Both the position numbers and the translations under genes were made by a program. A stretch of 64,000 bases of DNA from Methylobacterium haplocladii. GTDB taxonomy: Bacteria > Pseudomonadota > Alphaproteobacteria > Rhizobiales > Beijerinckiaceae. The notes under the pieces were generated by a model. It worked only from the letters and a program-made list of their open reading frames with translations, did no database searches and had not been told where the DNA came from. Positions 29,096-40,363 of this stretch are shown one piece after another. Numbering within the stretch: the first letter of the stretch is position 1; each line of letters begins with the position of its first letter. The DNA lies in NCBI RefSeq assembly GCF_007992175.1, contig NZ_BJZT01000002.1:1-64000 (forward strand), in the 5' to 3' direction.

Positions 29096-30349
29096 ATGCC
29101 GGACCCGAACGAGTCCAACGAGCGCATCATCGCCCCGGTCCCCCGGATCACGATCCAGGCCTTCTGCGAGACCGCGGAAACGTCTGCCCTGATCGAGGCG
29201 GCGGTCGGCGACCGGCGCATGCAGAAGGCCCATGTCCGCATTCAGATGGGCGGCGGCGCTGCCGCGGTGGAAGCCTTCCGGCAGGCGCCGACGCCGAACG
29301 TCATCGTCATCGAGATCCAGGGGCCGAAATCGCGCCCGCTCGAATGCCTCGATTCCCTTGCCGAGGTCTGCGACCCGGGCACCAAGGTCATCATCATCGG
29401 CCACGTCAACGACGTGATGCTCTATCGTCAGTTCCTCCAGCGCGGCGTCAGCGAGTACCTGATGGCCCCGGTGGAACCGCTCGGCCTCATCACCGCGATC
29501 TCGGACCTGTTCGCGGCACCGGGGGCGAAGCCCGTAGGCCGGACGATCGCCGTCTTCGGCGCCAGGGGCGGCGTCGGAGCCTCGACGATCGCGCACAACC
29601 TCGCCTGGACCGTCGCCCGCGAGCACGGCACCGCAACGGTGATCGCCGACCTGTCCATCGCCTTCGGCACGGCCAGCCTCAACTTCAACCAGGACCCGCC
29701 CCAGGGCATCGCGGAGGCGGTCTTCGCGCCCGAACGCCTCGATTCGAACCTGCTCGACCGCCTGCTGTCGAAATGCAGCGACAATCTCAGCCTGCTCTCG
29801 GCGCCCGCATCCCTCGACCGCACCGTCGATCTCTCCGAGGCCTCCTTCGACGCCCTGATGGATCTTCTGCGGGCGGCCGTGCCATGCGTGGTTCTCGACG
29901 TGCCCCAGGGCTGGTCGGCCTGGACGCGGCGGATGCTGATCGGGGCCGACGAGATCCTCATCGTCGCCCAGCCCGATCTCGCCTCGTTGCGCAACACCAA
30001 GAACCTGCTCGCGGTCCTGGCGCAAAGCCGGCCGAACGACGCCCGCGCCCGCGTGGTCCTCAACGGCGTCGGGATGGCCAAGCGCCCCGAGATCGCAGCG
30101 GCCGAATTCGCAAAGGCCCTCGACATGCCGGTCTGCGCCATCCTGCCGTTCGATCCGGCCCTGTTCGGCACGGCGGCGAACAACGGCCAGATGATCGCCG
30201 AGGTTCAGGCCAATGCGAAGCCCGCCGAAATCTTCGCCAGCCTCGCGGCGGCCGTGACCGGTCGTGTGGAGCTGCGTCGCAGCCGCCCCAACATGCTCGA
30301 ACCGCTGCAGCCGCTGTTCGCCAAGCTCTCGCGCCGCAAGGCGTCCTGA
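29096..30349 (+). CDS. cpaE: Pilus assembly protein CpaE (TadZ-type ATPase)
   Basis: A 417-residue cytoplasmic localisation factor with an N-terminal receiver-like domain (about 15-130) and a C-terminal MinD/ParA-type ATPase. The Walker A segment is GARGGVGAS, with Arg in place of the first Lys of the deviant P-loop, as in many CpaE proteins. It positions the Tad machine, often at a pole. A 139-base gap separates it from cpaD, and a strong hairpin follows. Confidence 0.93.
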   Translation: MPDPNESNERIIAPVPRITIQAFCETAETSALIEAAVGDRRMQKAHVRIQMGGGAAAVEAFRQAPTPNVIVIEIQGPKSRPLECLDSLAEVCDPGTKVIIIGHVNDVMLYRQFLQRGVSEYLMAPVEPLGLITAISDLFAAPGAKPVGRTIAVFGARGGVGASTIAHNLAWTVAREHGTATVIADLSIAFGTASLNFNQDPPQGIAEAVFAPERLDSNLLDRLLSKCSDNLSLLSAPASLDRTVDLSEASFDALMDLLRAAVPCVVLDVPQGWSAWTRRMLIGADEILIVAQPDLASLRNTKNLLAVLAQSRPNDARARVVLNGVGMAKRPEIAAAEFAKALDMPVCAILPFDPALFGTAANNGQMIAEVQANAKPAEIFASLAAAVTGRVELRRSRPNMLEPLQPLFAKLSRRKAS

Positions 30350-30370
30350 AGCGCGACACGAGAAAGAGCT

Positions 30371-30409
30371 GGAGCCGCGCCCGGCGGCAATGCGATCGGG
30401 CGCGGCTCC
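30371..30409. terminator. Perfect 13-bp hairpin between cpaE and cpaF
   Basis: Bases 30371-30383 (GGAGCCGCGCCCG) and 30397-30409 are exact inverted copies around a 13-base loop. It lies 22 bases after the cpaE stop in a 186-base gap within the locus. No T-run follows. It may be an attenuator, an mRNA processing signal or one copy of a dispersed repeat. Confidence 0.5.
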
Positions 30410-30535
30410 AAGCGGGTTTCGAAGGGCAGCCTCGCGGCTGTCCGACGAAAAACCGCCGTAAAGCAAAAACTGAGCGGAGGACGCGTTGGCCAGCCGACGT
30501 CTCGTCCGCTCAGACATCGGAAGGCCCAAGGCGCG

Positions 30536-31986
<1,451 letters not shown>

Positions 31987-31990
<4 letters not shown>

Positions 31991-32955
31991 GCCTTGCAGG
32001 CGCCTCTCTCGCAGCCGGCCTTGCAGCCGTGGCCGCCGGCGGTATCGCCTACGTGCTCCTGATGCCCCTGCTATCCAACGAGCGTCGGGCGGAACAGCGC
32101 CGGAAATCCCTCGGGACGGCCAAGGTTTCGGTCGACCGCGCAACGGCACTCAGCCGCCGCGATCAGGTCGCCAAGAGCCTCAAGGAGATCGACGCCAAGA
32201 AGAACACCACGAAGGCCAGCCTGGAGGTTCGGATCGCCCGGGCCGGACTGGACTGGTCTCGAGAGAAATTCTTCGTGGTCGGAGCCGTGATGGCCGTCGT
32301 CTTCGCGCTGCTCGTATTCTTCGTCACCGGTGAGCCGTTTGCGGGGCTGGGTGCCCTGTTCGCCGGCGGCCTCGGACTGCCGATCTGGATGCTCTCCTTT
32401 CTGCAGGCGCGGCGCACGAAGAAGTTCGTCGCCGAATTGCCGAACGCGATCGACGTGGTCGTCCGCGGCATCCGGTCGGGCATTCCCGTCGGTGACTGCC
32501 TGCGCATCATCTCGCGCGAGGCGGAAGAGCCGCTGCGCAGCGAGTTTCGGATCGTGGTCGAAGCCCAGACGGTCGGCATCCCGATGTCGGACGCGATCCT
32601 GCGGATGTACGACCGGGTGCCGGTGACCGACGTGAACTTCTTCGCCGTCGTGATCGGCATCCAGGCGAAATCGGGCGGCAACCTCTCGGAGGCCCTCGGC
32701 AACCTTTCGCGCGTGCTGCGCGAGCGCAAGAAAATGGTCGGCAAGGTCCAGGCGATGAGCATGGAGGCGAAAGCCTCCGGCGTCATCATCGCGGCTCTGC
32801 CGTTCATCGTGGCTATTCTGACCTACCTGTCGAGCCCCGACTACGTATCGCTCCTGTGGACGACCACGGTGGGCAAGTTCGCACTGCTGGTATCGGCCTT
32901 CTGGATGTCGCTCGGGATCTTCTCGATGAAGAAGATGATCACCTTCGACATTTAA
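31987..32955 (+). CDS. tadB: Tad inner-membrane platform protein TadB
   Basis: A 322-residue GspF-like membrane protein. An N-terminal membrane segment, a pair near 95-135 and a pair at the C-terminus flank the T2SSF domain (LPNAIDVVVRGIRSGIPV, AKSGGNLSEALGNLSRVLRERKKM). Works with TadC as the platform driven by CpaF. Translationally coupled to cpaF. Confidence 0.94.
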
Positions 32956-33042
32956 ACCAATCCGGGGGGTTCCGGTCGTTCGCGCCGTTCGACGAGGCGC
33001 CGGTTTCCACCCCGTCGCGCGGCGCCTGAGGATCTACCCTCC

Positions 33043-34011
33043 ATGAGCGGCTCAATCATCGAGACCCTGGTCGATCCGAAGATCGGCGCCATGGTGCTGA
33101 CGGGCATCGCTGCGGCCGCCACGGTGTTCACGCTCGTGCAGCCCTTCATGGAGCCCGACAAGCTCGGCCGGCGCATGAAGCTCGTCAGCGACGAGCGCGA
33201 GCTCCTGCGCCAGCGCGAGCGCGAGAAGCTGACGAGCAAATCCTCGCTCCGCTCCGAGCCGAAGGCCTACATGAAGCGGATCGTCGATCGCTTCCGGCTG
33301 AACGCGTGGCTCGGGACCGATACGGCCAAGGCGAAGCTCGTCATGGCCGGCTATCGCGGCCAGGGCGCGGAAACCGGGTTCCTGTTCTTCCGCCTCGTGT
33401 CCCCGGCCGTGGCGGCGGTGCTCGCCGCCTTCTACCTGTTCGTGCTCGGAGTGCTCGACCAGCCTTTCATGGTCCGGTTCGGACTGGTCATCCTGGCGCT
33501 CTTCATCGGCATCAAGCTGCCGGAACTCTACCTGTCGAACCGCACCGCCAAGCGACAGGCGGAGATCAAGCGCGCCTGGCCGGATGCGCTCGACCTCACC
33601 CTGATCTGCGTGGAGTCCGGCATGGCCGTGGAGAACGCCTTCCGGCGCGTCGGCATCGAGATCGCGACGCAGTCGGTGGTTCTCGCCGAAGAGCTCGCCC
33701 TGACCGTGGCCGAGCTCTCCTTCCTGCCGGACCGGCGCATGGCCTACGAGAACCTGGCAACCCGCACCGGCCTGGAGACTGTGAAGTCGATCACCACGGC
33801 GCTGATCCAGGCCGAACGCTACGGAACGCCAGTGGGTCAGGCGCTACGCGTGCTGTCCCAGGAGAGCCGGGACCAGAGGCTCAACGATGCGGAGAAGAAG
33901 GCCGCGGCGCTTCCGCCGAAACTGACGGTGCCGATGATCCTGTTCTTCCTGCCGGTGCTGTTCGTCGTCATTCTGACGCCGGCGATTATTCAGATCTTCC
34001 ATTACAACTGA
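33043..34011 (+). CDS. tadC: Tad inner-membrane platform protein TadC
   Basis: A 322-residue second GspF-type protein. It has an N-terminal membrane segment, a membrane pair at about 105-165, the T2SSF domain (WPDALDLTLICVESGMAVENAF, ERYGTPVGQALRVLSQESR) and a C-terminal hydrophobic segment (MILFFLPVLFVVILTPAII). It is 87 bases after tadB and ends 13 bases from the convergent TadD-like gene. Confidence 0.94.
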   Translation: MSGSIIETLVDPKIGAMVLTGIAAAATVFTLVQPFMEPDKLGRRMKLVSDERELLRQREREKLTSKSSLRSEPKAYMKRIVDRFRLNAWLGTDTAKAKLVMAGYRGQGAETGFLFFRLVSPAVAAVLAAFYLFVLGVLDQPFMVRFGLVILALFIGIKLPELYLSNRTAKRQAEIKRAWPDALDLTLICVESGMAVENAFRRVGIEIATQSVVLAEELALTVAELSFLPDRRMAYENLATRTGLETVKSITTALIQAERYGTPVGQALRVLSQESRDQRLNDAEKKAAALPPKLTVPMILFFLPVLFVVILTPAIIQIFHYN

Positions 34012-34024
34012 TTGCTGCGGACGA

Positions 34025-34822
34025 TCAGCCCCGCGGCGGAGCCACGGGGGCGCTGGGAAGCCGGCGGCCCGCGCTCTGCCGGGCCGCCATCGCGCGCAGC
34101 GAGGCGACGTTCGCGGACGCTTCGTCGGGCGAGAGGTCCCTGCGCAGCACGCTCTCGGCCTCGTCGAAGCGGCCCTTGAGCCCCAAGGCCAGCGCAAGGT
34201 TCTGCCGGACCCGAGCATCCGCCCGCGGCTGGTCCGCCGCGAGGCGCAGGGTGGTCTCGCCCTGGTCGAGCTGGTGGGCCAGCACGTAGGACAGCCCGAG
34301 ATTGGAGAGGATCGACGGCTCGTTCGGCGCGATCTTGAGCGCTGCATCGTAGAAGCCCTGGGCCCGGGCATGATCACCGAGCTGGTCGGCCACCGTCCCT
34401 TGCGCCGAAAGGACACGCCAGTCGGGCTGGGCCGGCGTATGGGCGTTCTGAAGAACTTCCGAGGCCTCCGAGAAACGTCCGGCATCGGCGAGGCTCTTGC
34501 CGTAGGCGGCAAGCACGTAGCGGTCCTTAGGATTTCGGAGAGCCGCCTGCTGCAGCACGGCGACGGCCTGGGTCCGCTGACTCGTCGCGCGCAAGGCTGA
34601 GGCGTAGCGCAGGGCGACGCGAATGTCGGAAGGGTCGGAGGTGTAGCTGGCGCCGAGCGCATCGACCTCGCTGCGCGTCACGCTGCGAGGCCCGGCAGAT
34701 CCGCCAATCGATCCGGTCGTCTCCGGCGACCGCGATTGGCAGCCCGCGGCGAGCAGGGCGACGAGCGCCACCGTGCCGAGGGACCGGCCGACCCGGCCGG
34801 ACGAGGAGACCGCCGCACGCAT
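34025..34822 (-). CDS. TadD-like TPR lipoprotein
   Basis: A 265-residue protein with a lipobox (LLAAGC, Cys about 28), the sequence ETTGSIGG just after it, and at least four tetratricopeptide repeats (for example EPSILSNLGLSYVLAHQLDQ). TadD is a pilotin-like TPR lipoprotein of Tad systems. The location at the end of the tad cluster in convergent orientation supports this. ATG 34822 has GGAG 6 bases upstream. Confidence 0.86.
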   Translation of the reverse strand: MRAAVSSSGRVGRSLGTVALVALLAAGCQSRSPETTGSIGGSAGPRSVTRSEVDALGASYTSDPSDIRVALRYASALRATSQRTQAVAVLQQAALRNPKDRYVLAAYGKSLADAGRFSEASEVLQNAHTPAQPDWRVLSAQGTVADQLGDHARAQGFYDAALKIAPNEPSILSNLGLSYVLAHQLDQGETTLRLAADQPRADARVRQNLALALGLKGRFDEAESVLRRDLSPDEASANVASLRAMAARQSAGRRLPSAPVAPPRG

Positions 34823-34947
34823 GTTACGCTCCGCATCACCGTCGCCGACGGCATCGCCGTTCCGATCTTTCGGTGATAGGCGGTTAACCCTAACGGCCCG
34901 TAAACCGACCCTCGGCCCCCCTCCCCGACCGCACCGAACGAGCGCCG

Positions 34948-36342
34948 ATGCCGACAGACCGTCTCGACTTGGCTCCGGCCGGAACGACTGCGATCCCGAT
35001 TCGCTTCCTGGAGCCCGCCGAATGGCCGGCCTTCGAGGCCGCATTGCCGCCGATCCAGCGTGCCTACGCCGGTGCGACGCAGTTCGTGCCGAAAGCCGGC
35101 CGCATCTGCCTGTTGCCCGCTGCCGACGGTTCACTCGACAGGGTGCTGTTCGGCCTCGGCGACACGGGGGCTGCCGCTCACGATCGTCTGATCGCCGGGC
35201 GCCTCGTCGGGCTGCTGCCGGACGGCCGCTATCGCTTCGAAGCGGACAGCGGCATCGACCTTGGCGAGGCCACTCTGGCGTGGCTGCTGTCGAGCTACCG
35301 TTTCGACCGTTACAAGGCCGCGTCTGCACCGATCCCGAGCCTCGTCGCACCGGACGGCATCGATGCCGAGGGCATCCTGCGTGTCGCCCGCGCCGTTGCC
35401 GCCGGGCGAGACCTGGTCAACACCCCATCGAACGACCTCGGTCCGGCGGAAATCGAGGAGGCGGCGCGCAGGCTCGCCGAGCGGTACGGTGCCGCGGTCA
35501 CGGTGACGTGCGGCGAAGAACTCGCAAAAGAGTTTCCCCTCGTCCGCGCGGTCGGCACCGCCTCGCCCCGATCGCCTCGCCTCATCGACCTGATCTGGGG
35601 CGAGCCCGACGCACCGCGCGTCACCCTCGTCGGCAAGGGCGTGGTGTTCGACACCGGCGGCCTCGATATCAAGCCGTCGAGCGGCATGTTGCTGATGAAG
35701 AAAGACATGGGCGGCTCGGCCGCAGCGCTCGCCGCCGCAGAGATGGTGATGGGATCGAGCCTGAATCTGCGGCTGCGCCTGATCGTCCCCACCGTCGAGA
35801 ATGCGATCGCCGGCAATGCCTTCCGCCCGGGAGACGTCATTCGGGCACGTTCGGGCCTGACCGTCGAGATCGGCAACACCGATGCGGAGGGACGCCTGAT
35901 CCTTGCCGACGCCCTAGCCCTCGCGGATGCTGAAGAGCCGGACCTGCTGGTCGATTTCGCGACCCTGACGGGGGCGGCGCGCGTGGCGCTGGGACCTGAC
36001 CTTCCTGCATTCTTCACCGAGGACGACGCGCTCTCGACGGCGATCGAGAAGGCTGGCGTCGACGCGATCGATCCGGTCTGGCGGCTGCCGCTGCACGCGC
36101 CCTATGCGAGCCTGCTGGATTCCAAGATCGCGGATCTGAACAACGTCTCGGGCGGTCCGTTCGCCGGAGCGATCACGGCCGCACTGTTCCTGCGTCGCTT
36201 CGCGCCGAAGACGAAGCGGCACGTCCATTTCGATCTCTACGGCTGGAACCCGTCGACCAAACCGGGACGCCCCGAAGGGGGCGAAGTGCAGACCGCGCGT
36301 CTCGTCCACACCCTGCTGATGACGCTGTATCCGGCCGCTTGA
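34948..36342 (+). CDS. Leucyl aminopeptidase family protein (M17)
   Basis: A 464-residue cytosolic metallo-aminopeptidase. The C-terminal catalytic domain has the metal-binding GKGVVFDTGGLDIKPS and the family signature NTDAEGRL, with its Asp/Glu ligands and catalytic Arg. The N-terminal domain is shorter than in PepA, so this belongs to the short M17 group. Role: release of N-terminal residues in peptide turnover. Confidence 0.93.
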   Translation: MPTDRLDLAPAGTTAIPIRFLEPAEWPAFEAALPPIQRAYAGATQFVPKAGRICLLPAADGSLDRVLFGLGDTGAAAHDRLIAGRLVGLLPDGRYRFEADSGIDLGEATLAWLLSSYRFDRYKAASAPIPSLVAPDGIDAEGILRVARAVAAGRDLVNTPSNDLGPAEIEEAARRLAERYGAAVTVTCGEELAKEFPLVRAVGTASPRSPRLIDLIWGEPDAPRVTLVGKGVVFDTGGLDIKPSSGMLLMKKDMGGSAAALAAAEMVMGSSLNLRLRLIVPTVENAIAGNAFRPGDVIRARSGLTVEIGNTDAEGRLILADALALADAEEPDLLVDFATLTGAARVALGPDLPAFFTEDDALSTAIEKAGVDAIDPVWRLPLHAPYASLLDSKIADLNNVSGGPFAGAITAALFLRRFAPKTKRHVHFDLYGWNPSTKPGRPEGGEVQTARLVHTLLMTLYPAA

Positions 36343-36349
36343 GAGCTCG

Positions 36350-37270
36350 TCAGGCGAGACCGAGCGCTTCCTTCTCGGCGGCGTAGGCCTCGCGGACCGT
36401 GGTCTCGCCGTAGCGTCGCTCAAGGCGGCGGACCGTGAAATGCGCCCGGGCCATCGCCTGGAAGTGATTCATGAAGGCGGTGTTGATCGCGGCGCCGCCG
36501 AAGGCGCCGATCAGCGGCACGGCCTGGGCCGCCACCTTCTGCGAGACCACGATGCCGAACCGCGATGCGATCTGCGAGGCGAAGCGGATCAGCGCAGGCG
36601 CGGAGGAATCCAGCACCGACCGGTTGGCGGCGTATTTGGCAGCTTCCGCCATCGTCTTCGTGAGCGCCGCCCGTACGGCGAAATAGCCGCTCTCGGAGAG
36701 CGCGGTCTCGGCCCCGTTGCGGCCGCCCAGCGCGAAGACCTGGACACAGGCGAGCGCGTTCTCGGGATCGCTCAGATCCTCGCCTTCCTCCCGCGCGATT
36801 TCCGCGATCGAGCGCAGCATCAGGGTCGTCGAAACCGGCAGCTCGACCGCCAGCGTCGCGAGACCGAACGCGCCGCCTACTGCCCCGGAGAGCGCGGCCA
36901 TCGCCTTGTGCTTCGTGTCGCTCGACTGGAACAGGCGGCTCAAGCGGTTGCCGGCGTCCTCTGCGGTCGTCTCGACGGCCGTCACCGCGGAAGTGACCGC
37001 CTTGTCGGGCAGCGTGGCCAGGGCGACGCGAAGCGCCGTGCGCATCGCACCCTCGGCCGAACGCGCGACGACGTCGGTGACCGGCGTCGGCAGGGCTCGT
37101 CCAATCATGTCGAGCGGCGCGCCGGCCGCTGCCGACAGCCGCGTGGCGAGGCTCGGCTTCTCCAGCACGGAGACGGCGCGGCGAAGCGCTGCCAGGTCAG
37201 CGTCGCTCAGGGAGCGGAGGGTTTCGACGGGGACCGGTAGGGTCTCGCCGACCAGGGAAATGTCGTTCAC
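36350..37270 (-). CDS. EcsC family protein
   Basis: A 306-residue protein with the EcsC domain, a Gly/Ala-rich helical domain (ALSGAVGGAFGLATLAVELPVST; VPLIGAFGGAAINTAFMNHF). In Bacillus EcsC is linked to the Ecs ABC transporter, but the biochemical role is unknown. The start overlaps the stop of the upstream AmpG-like gene (ATGA at 37267-37270), so the two are cotranscribed. Confidence 0.87.
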   Translation of the reverse strand: MNDISLVGETLPVPVETLRSLSDADLAALRRAVSVLEKPSLATRLSAAAGAPLDMIGRALPTPVTDVVARSAEGAMRTALRVALATLPDKAVTSAVTAVETTAEDAGNRLSRLFQSSDTKHKAMAALSGAVGGAFGLATLAVELPVSTTLMLRSIAEIAREEGEDLSDPENALACVQVFALGGRNGAETALSESGYFAVRAALTKTMAEAAKYAANRSVLDSSAPALIRFASQIASRFGIVVSQKVAAQAVPLIGAFGGAAINTAFMNHFQAMARAHFTVRRLERRYGETTVREAYAAEKEALGLA

Positions 37271-38694
37271 GTCTGCACCCTCGCGGCTACGGCCGGAATG
37301 TCGGTTGATCCAAGCTCACGACCCGTCGAAGGGTTCCCTGGCGCATCGACGGCGACGGCGCCCTCCGGAACGGCGCGCCGCTGCGGTACGCGGCCCACCG
37401 CAAAGCACAGGGCGACCACGGGGATGCCGATGGCGGCGGTCATCGTGAAGAAGGTTGGGTAGCCATAGGCCGCCACAACGAAACCCGAAGTTCCCGCGAC
37501 GAGCTTGCCGGGCAGCGCGTAGAGCGACGAGAACAGCGCGTATTGCGTCGCCGCGTAGCCCGGAGTCGTCAGGCTCGACATGTAGGTGATCAGCGCGATG
37601 CCGGCGAAGGACCCGCACAGGCTCTCGATCGACACCGCGATGGCGAGGCGCCAGATCTCGGGAGCGCCGAGCGAGAGCCACGCCAGCGAGAGATGTGAGG
37701 CGGCGGCGATGAAGGCGCCGGCGACGAGGGCCGGAAACATGCCGAATCGGGCGATCGCCCAGCCGCCGGCGAAGCCGCCGGCGATCCCGACCCAGATGCT
37801 GAACAGCTTCGCGATCGTCGCGATCTCCTTCAGGTCGTAGCCGAGCTTGATGTAGAGCGGGTTCGCCATCACGCCGGAGATGAAGTCCGGCATCCGGTAG
37901 AGAGCGACCAGGAGCAGCACGGCGTAGAGCGCGTTGCCCATCCTGCCATGCAGTTCGGTCAGGGGCTCGAAGACCGCGCGGCGCATCTTGTCCGCTCGGC
38001 TGGCGGGCTTGAGCGGCGACACGGCGCCCGTTTCGCCCGGCTCTCGCTTCCGATCGTATCGGCCCGCGAACAGAGCCGCGACGAGACCCACGCCCATCGC
38101 CGCGGCCATGAGCAGGTAGGCCAGCGTCCAGCCGCCATAGGCGGCGACGTAGAGCGCGCCGGCGCCGGCCAGGATCAGGCCGAAGCGGTAGCCGAGGTTG
38201 GAGGTCGCCGCGAGGATGCCCTGCATGTCGGTGCCGGCTGCCTCGATGCGCCAGCCGTCGATCACGACGTCCTGCGTCGCCGCGCAGAAGGCGACGAGGA
38301 ACGCGCCGAGCCCGAGCAGTGCGAGGTGTTCCTTCGGATCGGAGAAGGCCATCAGGACGAGGCAGAGCGCGGTCGCCACCTGCGTCACGACCATCCAGGC
38401 CCGCCGTCGCCCGAGCCGGGCCGCCAGCACCGGCACGTCGATCCGGTCGATCGTCGGTGCCCACAGGAATTTCAGCGAATAGGGCAGCGCGACGTAGCTG
38501 AACAAGCCGATCGTCTTGATGTCGATCTCGGAGGCGGCCATCCGCAGAGTGAAGGTGCCGAGGACCAGCAGAAGCGGCAGACCCGATGAGAAGCCGAGCG
38601 CCAGCATCTGGATGATGCGCGCATCATCGAGAACGTCGCGCCAACGAAATTTCCGGCTCTCGGGCTCGGTCGCGCCTGCAGTCATCGCGGCCAT
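37267..38694 (-). CDS. AmpG-like MFS transporter
   Basis: A 475-residue protein with 12 predicted membrane helices, of the AmpG-type family that imports anhydromuropeptides for cell-wall recycling. Family-typical segments are GFSSGLPLLLVLGTFTLRM, PYSLKFLWAPTIDR and CAATQDVVIDGWRIE. The cytosolic loop between helices 6 and 7 is prominent. ATG 38694 is preceded by GAGGAG at good spacing. An AmpG role predicts recycling linked to beta-lactamase induction, but no ampR/ampC lies in the window. Confidence 0.88.
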   Translation of the reverse strand: MAAMTAGATEPESRKFRWRDVLDDARIIQMLALGFSSGLPLLLVLGTFTLRMAASEIDIKTIGLFSYVALPYSLKFLWAPTIDRIDVPVLAARLGRRRAWMVVTQVATALCLVLMAFSDPKEHLALLGLGAFLVAFCAATQDVVIDGWRIEAAGTDMQGILAATSNLGYRFGLILAGAGALYVAAYGGWTLAYLLMAAAMGVGLVAALFAGRYDRKREPGETGAVSPLKPASRADKMRRAVFEPLTELHGRMGNALYAVLLLVALYRMPDFISGVMANPLYIKLGYDLKEIATIAKLFSIWVGIAGGFAGGWAIARFGMFPALVAGAFIAAASHLSLAWLSLGAPEIWRLAIAVSIESLCGSFAGIALITYMSSLTTPGYAATQYALFSSLYALPGKLVAGTSGFVVAAYGYPTFFTMTAAIGIPVVALCFAVGRVPQRRAVPEGAVAVDAPGNPSTGRELGSTDIPAVAARVQT

Positions 38695-38904
38695 GGGTCG
38701 AACTCCTCGCGCTGAGGCGCCTTATCCGGAAACATCGTGGCAGTCTTGCGCCGCAATGCGATCGGGGCCACCGACCGACGAAAGCGTCATCCGAGGCAAG
38801 CCAGGCACCCAGGGTGCATCCCGCTGCCCTGTGCTAGGAGAAGTCGAACCTCGGACCCGACATCGTGCCGGCGTGGAGGGCGAACGGAGCGTCGAGAAGC
38901 GGCC

Positions 38905-40353
38905 ATGAGCCGGACCGGCACGGAGGACGACGCGGCGACGAAGGTTCACACCTCATGGCTCGTCCGGCGCGAAACGCTTCTGCTCGCGGCTGCGCTCATC
39001 CTCATGGTAGCGGCGGCCATCGCGTTCTACCTCTTTCAGGCGACGACGCTGACCATCGCCGTGGCGCCGCGCGACGGCACCGAGCCCGAGTTGATCCAGG
39101 CCTATGCCGACGGCCTGGAGGCCCGGCGCGAGAACGTCCGCCTCAAGATCAAGTTGTACGACGACGTGCGCGACAGCGCGGCGGCTCTGAAGGACGGGAC
39201 GGCCGATCTCGCCGTCGTCCGGCCGGACGTCCTGCTCCCCGGTAACGGCCTCACCCTCGCGATCCTGCGCGATCAGGCCATGCTGATCGTCTCGCCGGCC
39301 GCCTCGGGCATCAAGAGCTTTCCAGATCTCGCGCACAAGCGCCTCGGCATCGCCGCCCATCGCGACGCCGATTCCACGCTGCTGCAGACGCTGCTCGCCT
39401 ATTACGGGCTGCAGCTCGTCACCGCCCCGGCCGAGGGCGCGGCGGCGCGCACCAGCGTCCTCCTCGTTTCGATCGACGAGAATGCGGTGTCCCAGGCTTT
39501 GACCGAGAAGCGCGTCGATGCGGTCGTGGCGATCATCGCGCCGTCCGCTCCGAAGGCCCTCGCCCTCGTCGCCGCCGTCCAGGCCACCAGCAAGGACGGC
39601 CGCGTCGCCTTCGTCGAGGCCTCCGACGATCAGGCGATCATCGAGCGCTTTCCGCGTCTCCAGGCCGTGACCGTGCCGGCCGGACTCTTTGGCGGTCGCC
39701 CCAAGGTGCCGGCCGAGGACGTGAAAACGGTCGGCGCGTCCTACCGCCTGATGGCGTCGGCCTCGCTGGCGCGCACCGTCGCCGCGGACGTTACGCAGCA
39801 CCTGTTCGAACTGCGCACCCTTTTTCAGGAAACCACCCCGGCGGCCGACTACATGAAGGCCCCCGAATACGAGACGACGGCAGCCGCGACGAGCGCCCGG
39901 CTGCCGATCCATCCCGGCGCGATCGACTATTACGAGCGCGAGCAGCGCGGCTTCGTGGAGCGCTACGGCGACCTGATCTACCTGCTCGCCTTCCTCGCCG
40001 GCGGTCTCGGATCGGCGACGGCGTGGCTGCGCCAGCGCTTCGCCCGCCTGCGTCGCGAGCGCACGGATACGGTGCTCGACCGCCTCCTCGAAATCGTCGA
40101 GGCCGCGCGCGGCGAGCGTGACCCGAAGGCTCTCGGCGAACTCGGCACGGAAATCGACGGGCTCGCCGCTGAGATCGTACGCGATGCCCGGATGCGGGAG
40201 GTCGAACCCCAGACCATGAACATGGTCAGCGTCGCCATCGACGCCGCCCGTTCGACCATTGCCGAAAGCCGCCGCGCCGCGGGGCTCGACCCATCGGCGC
40301 CGTCCCTGACGGCCCCGAGGCTGTCGGCCGTGCCGGCGTTCAGTGCCGAGTGA
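38905..40353 (+). CDS. TAXI-family solute-binding-like membrane protein
   Basis: A 482-residue protein. An N-terminal membrane anchor (about 23-45) precedes a TAXI/NMT1-type periplasmic binding domain (about 50-330; TIAVAPRDGTEPELIQAYADG split, FPDLAHKRLGIAAH). A second membrane helix follows near 357-375 (LIYLLAFLAGGLGSATAWL), then a roughly 100-residue charged helical cytosolic tail. TAXI proteins normally serve TRAP transporters; no TRAP membrane subunit is adjacent. This layout suggests a ligand sensor or a tethered binding protein. An earlier in-frame start (38737) lacks support. Confidence 0.82.
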   Translation: MSRTGTEDDAATKVHTSWLVRRETLLLAAALILMVAAAIAFYLFQATTLTIAVAPRDGTEPELIQAYADGLEARRENVRLKIKLYDDVRDSAAALKDGTADLAVVRPDVLLPGNGLTLAILRDQAMLIVSPAASGIKSFPDLAHKRLGIAAHRDADSTLLQTLLAYYGLQLVTAPAEGAAARTSVLLVSIDENAVSQALTEKRVDAVVAIIAPSAPKALALVAAVQATSKDGRVAFVEASDDQAIIERFPRLQAVTVPAGLFGGRPKVPAEDVKTVGASYRLMASASLARTVAADVTQHLFELRTLFQETTPAADYMKAPEYETTAAATSARLPIHPGAIDYYEREQRGFVERYGDLIYLLAFLAGGLGSATAWLRQRFARLRRERTDTVLDRLLEIVEAARGERDPKALGELGTEIDGLAAEIVRDARMREVEPQTMNMVSVAIDAARSTIAESRRAAGLDPSAPSLTAPRLSAVPAFSAE

Positions 40354-40363
40354 CGGCGGCCGT

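Noticed and set aside
34881..34904. Second TTAACCCTAA upstream of the TadD-like gene as a CtrA box
   Set aside because: The second half-site does not match at the right spacing on either strand (at best TTTA-N7-TTAG).
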